A DNA stretch of 64,000 nucleotides. Source: Anaerolineaceae bacterium. Its GTDB lineage: Bacteria > Chloroflexota > Anaerolineae > Anaerolineales > Anaerolineaceae. The DNA lies in NCBI GenBank assembly GCA_016841445.1, contig JAENZD010000005.1, positions 1 through 64,000 of the forward strand, written 5' to 3'. Both the position numbers and the translations under genes were made by a program. This document shows positions 26,215-34,029 of the stretch, piece by piece. Within the stretch, counting starts at the first letter, position 1, and each line of letters opens with the position of its first letter. The notes beneath the pieces were generated by a model that saw nothing but the letters and a program-made list of their open reading frames with translations, was not told where the DNA came from and did not search any database.

Positions 26215-26766
26215 ATGAAATGTTCAGTTTTTATTGTGACAAGTGCTGATGGTTATATTGCAACAAAAACAGGAGATATTACCTGGCTAGAGAAAGCGGG
26301 GAAGACTGAAATTACTGTTGACATGGGATTTAATGATTTTCTACAGGCAATTGATTGCATCATCATGGGGCGAAAGACCATGGAGAAAATTTCAAGTTTT
26401 AATTTAACCCAAGAACAATGGCCTTATGGGAACACCCGTATTTTCGTCCTGAGCAGGAAACTTAAGGCTCCCCCCGAGAACTTGAAATCTAAAGTGGAAA
26501 TGTATTCTGGCAAGATTCCCGTATTGATATCCCGCTTAGAAGAAGAAGGATACCATCACGCATATATTGACGGCGGATCTACAATTACTTCTTTTCTAAA
26601 TCTCGGTCTCATAGATGAAATGATAATTACACAAGCTCCAATCCTACTGGGGGAGGGTATTCCACTGTTTGGTAAACTCCATAAAAATATCATGTTAAGT
26701 GATACGCAAGTTAAAGTGTATCCGAATGACTTCATTCAACAAAAATATACAGTGACAAAACCATAA
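26215..26766 (+). CDS. Dihydrofolate reductase-like (RibD C-terminal domain) protein
   Basis: A 183-residue member of the RibD C-terminal/YyaP-YwjB family, related to DHFR and to the riboflavin pathway reductase; most members have no known substrate. Motifs: SVFIVTSADGYIATKTGDITW at the N-terminus, IIMGRKTMEKI (about 52-62), FVLSRK (about 80-85), and YIDGGSTITSFLNLGLIDEM (about 118-137). ATG at 26215 is preferred to the ATG at 26209 because GAGGAA (26201-26206) is then 8 nt away. It is AT-richer than its neighbours, which might indicate acquisition. Confidence 0.8.
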   Translation: MKCSVFIVTSADGYIATKTGDITWLEKAGKTEITVDMGFNDFLQAIDCIIMGRKTMEKISSFNLTQEQWPYGNTRIFVLSRKLKAPPENLKSKVEMYSGKIPVLISRLEEEGYHHAYIDGGSTITSFLNLGLIDEMIITQAPILLGEGIPLFGKLHKNIMLSDTQVKVYPNDFIQQKYTVTKP

Positions 26767-26978
26767 CAATCATTTCTCACCATCATTAAAAATTCTTCAA
26801 AAATAGATAAAAATAACATCTGAACATGAACTAACGCAAACCTTATATCCTAAAAAAATAATCTTCGGTTTAAGGAAAATATACATTCAATCACATGAGT
26901 TATTACATCAAACCCAATAATGTGATTCCCGTTCGCGGTATAATCAACTCTGCAACCAAATAAATCACGGAGAAATGA

Positions 26979-27386
26979 ATGAGCGACAGGAAAATTCGCG
27001 TGTTGATCGCAAAACCAGGTCTGGATGGACACGACCGTGGAGCAAAAGTCATTGCCCGGGCACTAAGAGATGCAGGGATGGAGATTATTTACACAGGTTT
27101 GCGCCAGACTCCAGATATGATCGCTGAAGCAGCCCTCCAGGAGGATGTGGATGTCGTTGGGCTATCTATCCTTTCTGGAGCACACAATGCCCTCGTGCCT
27201 GCTGTGATCTATAAGCTGCATGAAAACGGGCTGGATGATGTGAAAGTCTTTGTAGGCGGGATCATTCCCGAAGCCGATATCCCCGGATTACTGGATAAAG
27301 GGGTGTATGCCGTTTATGGACCCGGAACGAACACACAAGAAGTCGCAGAGGACATCCATCAAGCATTCAACCCTCAGAATGGATAG
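26979..27386 (+). CDS. Methylmalonyl-CoA mutase B12-binding subunit
   Basis: A 135-residue stand-alone cobalamin-binding domain of the methylmalonyl-CoA mutase type. The B12 signature is [13 protein letters not shown] (about 12-24), with the DxHxxG motif whose His coordinates cobalt. It continues with GLSILSGAH (about 65-73) and [11 protein letters not shown] (about 89-99). The enzyme interconverts methylmalonyl- and succinyl-CoA; here it is the split form, and the catalytic large subunit is not in this window. Two bases separate it from meaB, so coupling is almost certain. A TATAAT lies at 26939-26944. No cobalamin riboswitch was recognised in the leader. Confidence 0.9.
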   Translation: MSDRKIRVLIAKPGLDGHDRGAKVIARALRDAGMEIIYTGLRQTPDMIAEAALQEDVDVVGLSILSGAHNALVPAVIYKLHENGLDDVKVFVGGIIPEADIPGLLDKGVYAVYGPGTNTQEVAEDIHQAFNPQNG

Positions 27387-27388
27387 TA

Positions 27389-28405
27389 ATGCCAATTAGC
27401 CCCCAAGCCATTCGTAAGGGTGACAGGCTTTCCCTCGCAAAAGCTTTGACTGCGGTTGAAAATGGGAACCCTGAAAGCCGGTCAATTCTGGCAGCGCTTT
27501 TCCCCTTCACGGGGAATGCACACCTGGTAGGCGTTACTGGTGCCCCTGGCACCGGCAAAAGTACGCTTGTCAATCAACTGGCAAAAACTTTTCGCCAGGC
27601 GAGCGAAACACCACCCAAAATTGCCATCATCGCTGTGGACCCAACCAGCCCCTTTACCGGCGGCGCGTTGCTGGGTGATCGCATCCGCATGGGTGATTTG
27701 GCGGGCGATAAGGGCATCTTCATCCGGTCGATGGCTTCGCGAGGTGCACTCGGTGGGTTGGCGCATGCAACAGCATCGTTTGCAACGGTCCTGGATGGTG
27801 CAGGTTTTGACCTGATCTTCATCGAAACCGTTGGCGCTGGTCAGGCTGAGGTCAAAATCGCTGGGCTTGCTCATACCGTCATCGTGGTAGAAGCCCCGGG
27901 ATTAGGTGATGAAATCCAGGCTATCAAAGCCGGGATACTGGAAATAGCCGACATTCTGGTAGTCAACAAAGCAGATCGTCCCGGCGCAGAAAATACTGCC
28001 CGTGCGCTCAAAGCAATGCTCGAAATGTCACTGGTGAAAAACGGAAACATCCCAACAGCCGGTAAGCATTTACGGCTATCTTCAAGTGAAGGTGCGGTCA
28101 GTGAACAAGCCTCCCACCAAAACTGGGAGACACCTGTCCAAATGGTGACAGCCTCTGAAGGTAGTGGTGTGGATGCGGTCGTGAACCAGATCACCAGCCA
28201 TCGAGATTTCCTTAAGCAAAGCGGTGGATGGCAGGAAAAAGAGAATCATCGTTTGCAAGCAGACCTTAAAGCCTTGATCCAGGATCTTCTTTTACATCGT
28301 TGGGAGCAGCAAATTGGCAACGGTCCTTTTACGGAGGCATTGGAGAAAGTCATCAATAGGGAGCTGACCCCTTTGGATGCTGCTGAATCTTTGACAAATC
28401 TATAA
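27389..28405 (+). CDS. meaB: Methylmalonyl-CoA mutase-associated GTPase MeaB
   Basis: A 338-residue G3E-type GTPase that chaperones cobalamin loading and protects methylmalonyl-CoA mutase. Walker A is GAPGTGKST (about 50-58), the Walker B/switch region reads IIAVDPTSPFTGGALLGDRIRM, and FIETVGAGQAEV, VVEAPGLGDEIQAIKAG and NKAD (G4 motif, NKADRPG) follow. It starts 2 nt after the B12 subunit stop codon. The older name ArgK is misleading for this family. Confidence 0.94.
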   Translation: MPISPQAIRKGDRLSLAKALTAVENGNPESRSILAALFPFTGNAHLVGVTGAPGTGKSTLVNQLAKTFRQASETPPKIAIIAVDPTSPFTGGALLGDRIRMGDLAGDKGIFIRSMASRGALGGLAHATASFATVLDGAGFDLIFIETVGAGQAEVKIAGLAHTVIVVEAPGLGDEIQAIKAGILEIADILVVNKADRPGAENTARALKAMLEMSLVKNGNIPTAGKHLRLSSSEGAVSEQASHQNWETPVQMVTASEGSGVDAVVNQITSHRDFLKQSGGWQEKENHRLQADLKALIQDLLLHRWEQQIGNGPFTEALEKVINRELTPLDAAESLTNL

Positions 28406-28476
28406 TTCATACCTATTGTTTTATACAGAAATCATCATAAAATTAATAATGAAAGCAACAGGAGATACAGAGACAC

Positions 28477-29796
28477 ATGAAACGAATATTAATTAAAGAC
28501 TTGGATAACCACATCGATGAACAGGTCAGGATACAGGGATGGCTGCAAACACTGCGGGATCAAAAGAACATGCAGTTCCTGATCATCCGTGACCGGACAG
28601 GGCTGGTTCAGGTAGCGCATTACAAAAAGGGGAACCTGGAACTCGCAGAAACAATCTCGATGCTTGGAACGGAATCTGCGTTAACCCTCACCGGTAAGGT
28701 CGTTAAAAATGAAGTTGTTAAATTGGGAGGGCTGGAAATTCAATTAGAAGACCTTTCGGTAGAAGGAGCAGCTGACGTCCCCTTACCTTTTGAGCCATAT
28801 GGCGAGTTCCTCCCAGATCAGGATTTCAGGTTGGATTGGCGTTATTTGGATTTGCGGCGCGATCTCAACCGGTTGATCTTTGAAGTTCAGACCACCGCAG
28901 AACAAGCGATGCGTGAATATTGGCTGGACCATGATTTTGTTGAGATCCACTCCCCTAAGATCATGGGAGCACCCAGCGAAAGCGGAGCAGAACTTTTCAG
29001 TTTGCCATACTTCGAAACCACGGCATACCTTGCCCAATCACCACAGTTCTACAAACAAATGGCTATGGCTGCCGGCTTTGAACGTGTCTTCGAAATCGGA
29101 CCGGTCTTTCGGGCTGATCCTTCCTTCACATCACGCCACATGACGGAATTCACCGGCGTGGATATGGAAATGTCCTGGATTGATTCCCACGAAGACGTGA
29201 TGGCGTTTATGGAACGCTGGTTGGCATACACCTATGAAAAAGTGATTGAAGCCCATGGTGAAGCCATCGAAGAAACATTTGGAGTCCATTTAACTGTGCC
29301 GAGTGTCCCTTTCCCCAGGATAACGATGGCTGAAGCGCATGATCTGCTTGAAGATCTGGGGTATAAGCTGCCCCCAGGCAAGGTATTTGACCTTGATCCA
29401 GGTGCTGAGCGTGCCATTGGTGCCCATTTTAAAGAAACCCAGGGTCACGATTATGTATTCGTGACCGAGTGGCCATTTGAGGTTCGGCCTTTTTATCACA
29501 TGCTCAAATCTGAAGGCGGAAGCTTAACCCGCAGTTTTGACCTGCTCGGTAAAGGATTGGAAGTCACAACAGGGGCACAGCGGGAACACCGCTACGATGT
29601 TTTACAAACCCAGGCATTGGCGAAGGGTCTCACCCTTGAACCGATCCAGAATTACCTGAACTATTTCCGCTACGGCACCCCACCCCACGGCGGTTTTGGG
29701 TTCGGCCTGAGCCGCTTCTTGATGATCATGCTGGACCTATCTAATATCCGTGAAGCGGTTTACCTGTTCCGAGGACCAACCCGGTTAACACCTTAG
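28477..29796 (+). CDS. aspS: Aspartyl-tRNA synthetase, archaeal/short type
   Basis: At 439 residues this is the short class IIb enzyme without the bacterial GAD insertion (bacterial AspRS is about 590). It has an N-terminal OB-fold anticodon-binding domain (VRIQGWLQTLRDQKN, about 17-31). In the catalytic domain, motif 2 is FEIGPVFRADPSFTSRHMTEF (split across about 206-226) and motif 3 is GFGFGLSRFLMIML (about 407-420). It ends RGPTRLTP, as archaeal AspRS does. QSPQFYKQMAMAAG is the aspartate-type pocket. Short forms can be non-discriminating and also charge tRNA-Asn; whether that applies here depends on gatCAB, not visible in this window. Confidence 0.9.
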   Translation: MKRILIKDLDNHIDEQVRIQGWLQTLRDQKNMQFLIIRDRTGLVQVAHYKKGNLELAETISMLGTESALTLTGKVVKNEVVKLGGLEIQLEDLSVEGAADVPLPFEPYGEFLPDQDFRLDWRYLDLRRDLNRLIFEVQTTAEQAMREYWLDHDFVEIHSPKIMGAPSESGAELFSLPYFETTAYLAQSPQFYKQMAMAAGFERVFEIGPVFRADPSFTSRHMTEFTGVDMEMSWIDSHEDVMAFMERWLAYTYEKVIEAHGEAIEETFGVHLTVPSVPFPRITMAEAHDLLEDLGYKLPPGKVFDLDPGAERAIGAHFKETQGHDYVFVTEWPFEVRPFYHMLKSEGGSLTRSFDLLGKGLEVTTGAQREHRYDVLQTQALAKGLTLEPIQNYLNYFRYGTPPHGGFGFGLSRFLMIMLDLSNIREAVYLFRGPTRLTP

Positions 29797-29827
29797 TTTT
29801 GATTAGTATTGAAAGGTTATTTTTGGC

Positions 29828-30391
29828 ATGCCTTATCTATATGGTGAACGCATACGATTGAGAGCGGCTGAAAAAGAGGATATTCCTGTTTTCGTCCGCT
29901 GGATCAATGATCCCGACGTCACAGAAAATTTATTGTTCGTAGCGCCCTGGTCCCGTTTCGAAGAGGAGAGTTGGTTCGAGAACATGATGAAACGACCAGC
30001 CGTCGAGCATATCCTGGTGATTGAAATTCACGATGATAAACTACACTCAAACTATCTTCCCATTGGAACCTGTTCGTTTATCAATATCGATTGGCGAAAC
30101 CGGCTGGCAGAAATTGGGATCATGATCGGTGAGAAAGCATACTGGGATAAGGGTTACGGCTCTGAGACTATGCGCCTGATGCTCGATCACGGATTTAGTT
30201 CCCTGAATTTTAACCGCATATGGCTTCAGGTTTATTCAAAAAACAAACGTGGTATCAAAGCTTATGAAAAAGCTGGATTCCGATATGAAGGCATGTTTCG
30301 CCAGGGGCAATACCAGCATGGACAGTATTATGATGTCCATCTCATGAGCATTTTAAAAGATGAATGGCTGGCATTAAAAACAATAAATTAG
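29828..30391 (+). CDS. GNAT family N-acetyltransferase
   Basis: A 187-residue acetyl-CoA-dependent transferase of the RimJ/RimL-like subgroup. The start RIRLRAAEKEDIPVFVRWIND is typical. The acetyl-CoA loop is GEKAYWDKGYGSETMRLML (about 98-116), and the C-terminal NKRGIKAYEKAGFRYEG block (about 138-154) is conserved. The acceptor (ribosomal protein N-terminus, small amine or antibiotic) cannot be predicted. It lies 31 nt after aspS and 21 nt before prs, in a run of same-strand genes. Confidence 0.87.
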   Translation: MPYLYGERIRLRAAEKEDIPVFVRWINDPDVTENLLFVAPWSRFEEESWFENMMKRPAVEHILVIEIHDDKLHSNYLPIGTCSFINIDWRNRLAEIGIMIGEKAYWDKGYGSETMRLMLDHGFSSLNFNRIWLQVYSKNKRGIKAYEKAGFRYEGMFRQGQYQHGQYYDVHLMSILKDEWLALKTIN

Positions 30392-30412
30392 TATTACTAA
30401 GAGGATTACAGT

Positions 30413-31402
30413 ATGCCCACACCTCATATGCAGCATGACTTACTTTATGGAAATATCAAACTTTTCGCTGGTACGGCTTCGCCTGATCTTTCCCAGGAAA
30501 TAGCGGATTATCTGGGCAAATCATTATGCGGTCGTGACATCATCGAATTCCCCAATGAGAACCTGTTTGTTCGATTGCATAACAGCGTACGCGGCCAGGA
30601 TTGCTATGTGATCCAGACCACTTCATCTCCGGTTCATCAGAACCTGATGGAACTCCTGATCCTGATCCAAACGCTCAAACTGGACTCCGCAGGGCGAATA
30701 ACTGCAGTGGTTCCCTACTTATGCTACGGCCGCTCAGATAAAAAAGATAAACCGCGTGTACCGATCACAGCTCGCTTGGTTGCAGATATGATCGTAGCAG
30801 CCGGGGCGGACCGCTATATGACCTATGACCTGCATGCCGGTCAGATCCAGGGGTTTTTCTCAATCCCGGGTGATGTACTGCGTGGTTTCCAAATCTTAAA
30901 GACCCATTTGCTAAATCTCGCGCCAAGTCTTTATAATCCTGTTGTCGTGACGGCTGATCTCGGATTTGCGAAGAAAGGTCGTACTTATGCTGACCTGATA
31001 CACACCGGCTTAGCATTCATTGAGAAAAAAAGGACCACGGATATCAAGAATCCCCACTCCTTGAATATCATCGGCGATGTTCGGGATCGGGATATTTTGC
31101 TGGTCGATGATGAAGTCAATACAGGTGGTTCCATGGTTCATGCAGTTGAAATCCTGCTTGAACATGGCGCCCGTGACATCTATATGGTCTTTGTTCACCC
31201 CGTACTGTCATGTAATGCTGCAGAAAGATTGGCTGAACTTCAAGTCAAACAGTTCATTACCACCAATACCATCCCCATTTCACAAGAAAAGAGAGCCTTA
31301 TTTGGTGACCGTTTAACCGTGCTTTCAATTGGACCGATGCTCGGGGAAGTGATAAAACGGGCGAACCAAGGCCGCAGTGTCGGCGCGATGTTCAATGAAT
31401 AG
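30413..31402 (+). CDS. prs: Ribose-phosphate pyrophosphokinase
   Basis: Makes PRPP from ribose 5-phosphate and ATP for purine, pyrimidine, histidine and NAD synthesis. At 329 residues it has the usual length. The active-site flexible loop reads VVPYLCYGRSDKKDKPRVPI (about 101-120), the metal-binding segment is YDLHAGQIQGFF (about 138-149), and the PRPP loop is DILLVDDEVNTGGSM (about 226-240), with DEVNTGG instead of the common DMIDTGG/T. These departures suggest a divergent clade, but the ligands are kept. It is followed after 12 nt by a small TPR-like gene. Confidence 0.92.
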   Translation: MPTPHMQHDLLYGNIKLFAGTASPDLSQEIADYLGKSLCGRDIIEFPNENLFVRLHNSVRGQDCYVIQTTSSPVHQNLMELLILIQTLKLDSAGRITAVVPYLCYGRSDKKDKPRVPITARLVADMIVAAGADRYMTYDLHAGQIQGFFSIPGDVLRGFQILKTHLLNLAPSLYNPVVVTADLGFAKKGRTYADLIHTGLAFIEKKRTTDIKNPHSLNIIGDVRDRDILLVDDEVNTGGSMVHAVEILLEHGARDIYMVFVHPVLSCNAAERLAELQVKQFITTNTIPISQEKRALFGDRLTVLSIGPMLGEVIKRANQGRSVGAMFNE

Positions 31403-31414
31403 AAGGGTGAGTTG

Positions 31415-31873
31415 ATGGATCAAGAACAAAAAGAATGGCATAAGCAATTCGCCACTGAGACATTCAATCAAACCTGGGATCTGATGGATAAGCAGGATAA
31501 GGACCAGGCAGAGATTGACCGGATGATCCATGCTGCTCATGCCTCCCGCTACCACTGGGAGGTCGTCGGTGAAGCAGTCAACCTCGCCCGCGGTGAGTGG
31601 CAAATTTCCAGGGTTTATGCCACCCTGAACCGGGTTGAGCCCTGCCTGTATCATGCTCAACGCTGTTTTAAAATCACCCTTGAGAATGAACTTAAGGATT
31701 TTGACCTGGCATTTGCCTATGAAGCCATGGCAAGAGCGTGCAACCTAGCTCAGGATCAGGTTGAGACAGCAAAATACATCACGTTAGCAGAAGAAGCCGG
31801 AGCAGATATCCAGGATGAAGGTGATCGGAAGTATTTCTTCAGCGAATTACATACCATTTATCCAGGATCATGA
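31415..31873 (+). CDS. Small TPR-like hypothetical protein
   Basis: A 152-residue soluble, helix-rich protein I do not recognise as a named family. Residues about 70-135 look like two TPR-type helical hairpins (YATLNRVEPCLYHAQRCF, then FAYEAMARACNLAQDQ, then TAKYITLAEEAG). ATG at 31415 follows AGAAGGGTGAG directly; an overlapping TTG three bases earlier is less likely. The short gap to prs and the same strand suggest co-transcription. No signal peptide, membrane segment or catalytic motif is seen. Confidence 0.7.
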   Translation: MDQEQKEWHKQFATETFNQTWDLMDKQDKDQAEIDRMIHAAHASRYHWEVVGEAVNLARGEWQISRVYATLNRVEPCLYHAQRCFKITLENELKDFDLAFAYEAMARACNLAQDQVETAKYITLAEEAGADIQDEGDRKYFFSELHTIYPGS

Positions 31874-31954
31874 AACCTCATCCTGAGAAAATTGGCTCTG
31901 TGATCAAAACTCAATTGAATATTTATTAGCTACTTACCAAAGGAGAGATTTTAC

Positions 31955-33295
31955 ATGCAGTCGTTCCCTTCAAAACGGGCACCAGCGTTCGTGGATATTT
32001 CAGATGAGAAATGGAATGATTGGCGCTGGCAGTTGAGCCATCGTTTGAATACTATCGAGGATTTTGAACAGATTATCAACCTCACAGAAAGTGAAAGAAA
32101 AGCCCTTGGTCAGCGCGGACTATTCCGCGTGGATATCACACCTTATTTTGTCTCGTTGATTGACCCTGATAACCCCCTTGATCCGGTTCGCAAGCAGATC
32201 ATCCCCACGGCAGGAGAAATCCTCCCCTTCACAGGTGAAATGGAAGATTCCCTGGCAGAAGATGCCCACTCACCGGTGCCCGGGTTGGTTCACCGCTACC
32301 CGGATCGGGTTCTGATGCTGGTCACCAACCAGTGTGCGAGCTACTGCCGTTATTGCACGAGGTCCCGCATTGTTGGCGATCCCACACAGTCATTTTCATC
32401 CAAGGACTTTGAAGCGCAGTTGGATTATCTTCGTAAAACCCCGCAAGTGCGTGATGTGCTGCTCTCAGGTGGTGACCCCCTCACCCTGTCACCAAAGGTG
32501 CTCGAAAGGCTGCTGACTGCGCTGCGTGAAATTCCCCATATTGAAATCGTCCGGATCGGCTCTCGTGTGCCGGTCTTCATGCCCCAGCGTATCACCGATG
32601 AACTATGTGACCTGCTCCAGCAGTTCCAGCCTTTGTGGATTAATATCCACGTCAACCATCCCAATGAGATTACAGCGGAATTGGCAGAAGCCTGCGATAA
32701 GTTATCAAAGGCAGGGATCCCCCTTGGGAACCAGTCCGTACTGCTGGCTGGTGTGAATGATGATCCATTCATCCAACGCAGGCTCGTACATGATCTCGTC
32801 CGCATGCGGGTCCGCCCCTATTACCTCTACCAATGCGACCTGGTTCAGGGTGCCGGTCATTTCCGGACACCGGTGGGTAAAGGGATCGAGATTATTGAAG
32901 CGCTGCGCGGGCACACCTCCGGTTTTGCTGTACCGACCTATGTCGTTGATGCACCCGGCGGCGGCGGAAAGATCCCCCTCAATCCCAACTATGTCCTGAG
33001 TTACTCTGACCATAAGGTCGTTCTTCGCAACTATGAGGGTTATATCACTACGTATGAAGAACCCACCAGTTATGAACCGATTGATCCATCGCTGGTTGCA
33101 CCTTTCAAGAATGAAACGCTCGAACCGGGTCAAAGCGGTGTCTTTGGGCTATTGGCAGGGGAAGATATGTTCCTCAAACCAGAGGGGTTTGACAGTCTCC
33201 ACGAACGTGGTGGTGAAACCCACCGCCTGCGTCAGGACAAAGACAAATGGGTTCCACGCGGCATCGGCGATGGCTTACAAAATTCAGAAGAGTGA
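31955..33295 (+). CDS. kamA: Lysine 2,3-aminomutase
   Basis: A 446-residue radical SAM, PLP-dependent enzyme that converts L-lysine to beta-lysine. The cluster motif CASYCRYC puts cysteines at 127, 131 and 134. The PLP lysine is Lys339 in PGGGGK. The two acidic residues that read the substrate's epsilon-amine are present (Asp in YQCDLVQGAGHF near 295, and Asp332 in VVDAPGG). This supports lysine, not glutamate, as substrate. All numbering is offset by +2 from my recollection of the Clostridium subterminale enzyme. It is monocistronic with a good terminator. Beta-lysine could serve lysine fermentation or, as N-epsilon-acetyl-beta-lysine, osmoprotection; the acetyltransferase AblB is not adjacent. 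Confidence 0.93.
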   Translation: MQSFPSKRAPAFVDISDEKWNDWRWQLSHRLNTIEDFEQIINLTESERKALGQRGLFRVDITPYFVSLIDPDNPLDPVRKQIIPTAGEILPFTGEMEDSLAEDAHSPVPGLVHRYPDRVLMLVTNQCASYCRYCTRSRIVGDPTQSFSSKDFEAQLDYLRKTPQVRDVLLSGGDPLTLSPKVLERLLTALREIPHIEIVRIGSRVPVFMPQRITDELCDLLQQFQPLWINIHVNHPNEITAELAEACDKLSKAGIPLGNQSVLLAGVNDDPFIQRRLVHDLVRMRVRPYYLYQCDLVQGAGHFRTPVGKGIEIIEALRGHTSGFAVPTYVVDAPGGGGKIPLNPNYVLSYSDHKVVLRNYEGYITTYEEPTSYEPIDPSLVAPFKNETLEPGQSGVFGLLAGEDMFLKPEGFDSLHERGGETHRLRQDKDKWVPRGIGDGLQNSEE

Positions 33296-33306
33296 GAATG
33301 ACTGAC

Positions 33307-33347
33307 AAAAAATCCCGGCTTAGAAAATGAGCTGGGATTTTTCTTTT
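33307..33347 (+). terminator. Intrinsic terminator after kamA
   Basis: A 12-bp stem with one G-T pair (AAAATCCCGGCT 33309-33320 with 33330-33341) and a 9-nt loop runs into TTTTTCTTTT. Confidence 0.8.
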
Positions 33348-33412
33348 CCACATAATGCCGTGGTTTCATTGTAAAATCAATAAAGAAAAATCGCTCGTAG
33401 TAGAGGTAGAAG

Positions 33413-33754
33413 ATGCCTGATCTTGATATCGATTTACTGGTTCTGATAGTGGTTTCCAGCCAACAATCCAGGAAGCTAATGGCGAACCTGAATAAAAAGC
33501 AGTTCTATTTCACCATCATCGAAAGCACCAACAGCCTATTTCACGATCCAACCGTTTGCCTGCTGTTGGGTCTGAACCATGATCGGATAGATCCCCTCAT
33601 AAATTTAGTCAATAAATATTGCAAACCTGTCCGGAAGTATATTCCCGTGCAGGTTCGTACAACCGGTGAACAGATGCAGCTGCCCGTAATAGAAGGCGTG
33701 GTAGGCGGAGCAACACTTTACGCAATGACAGTCGATCATTTCGAACAGGTTTAA
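33413..33754 (+). CDS. Diverged c-di-AMP receptor-like (DUF970) protein
   Basis: A 113-residue PII-like protein of the DUF970/PstA-DarA family by alignment to its neighbour: LLVLIVVSSQQSRKLMANL matches the first strand and helix, and TVCLLLGLNHDRIDPLINLV the second half. Where real receptors have the loop STGGFLKQGN, this copy has STNSLFHDPT, so the glycine-rich c-di-AMP contact is gone. It also has a C-terminal extension of about 25 residues. The ribosome site TAGAGGTAGAAG precedes the ATG. Four bases separate it from the canonical copy, so the two are co-translated and may form mixed oligomers (inference). Confidence 0.68.
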   Translation: MPDLDIDLLVLIVVSSQQSRKLMANLNKKQFYFTIIESTNSLFHDPTVCLLLGLNHDRIDPLINLVNKYCKPVRKYIPVQVRTTGEQMQLPVIEGVVGGATLYAMTVDHFEQV

Positions 33755-33758
33755 GACA

Positions 33759-34025
33759 ATGAAACTTATCTATGCCATCATGAGAGATGCTGCAAGCGAA
33801 CCGATCTCAGCATCATTGTCCAAACGGGGATTCAATGTCACCCGGCTGACCAGCACAGGAGGTTTCCTCAAACAAGGAAATGTAACCTTGTTGGTTGGTG
33901 TTGAGGCCAACCGGGTAGAAGAGGTGATGGAAATATTGAAGAAAAACAACCCGGCAGTAGAAGGCATCCCCACCAAAATTACTGTCCTGGTTCTTGACCT
34001 CCCTTATTACCTGAAAGTTCAGTAA
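33759..34025 (+). CDS. Cyclic di-AMP receptor-like protein (DUF970/PstA-DarA)
   Basis: An 88-residue PII-like protein, slightly shorter than the roughly 109-residue PstA/DarA. MKLIYAIMRDAASEPISASL and the ligand loop TSTGGFLKQGNVTLLVGVE (about 31-49) closely match the c-di-AMP-binding signature. The homotrimeric family binds c-di-AMP at subunit interfaces and relays it to an unknown partner. Here it lies directly downstream of a diverged copy and directly upstream of an MFS transporter (4 nt gap), which makes transporter control a reasonable guess but no more. Confidence 0.85.
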   Translation: MKLIYAIMRDAASEPISASLSKRGFNVTRLTSTGGFLKQGNVTLLVGVEANRVEEVMEILKKNNPAVEGIPTKITVLVLDLPYYLKVQ

Positions 34026-34029
34026 TTGA

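Noticed and set aside
26767-26978. Cobalamin riboswitch before the B12 subunit gene
   Set aside because: No B12-box-like sequence or long structured leader; a TATAAT lies only 35 nt before the ATG.
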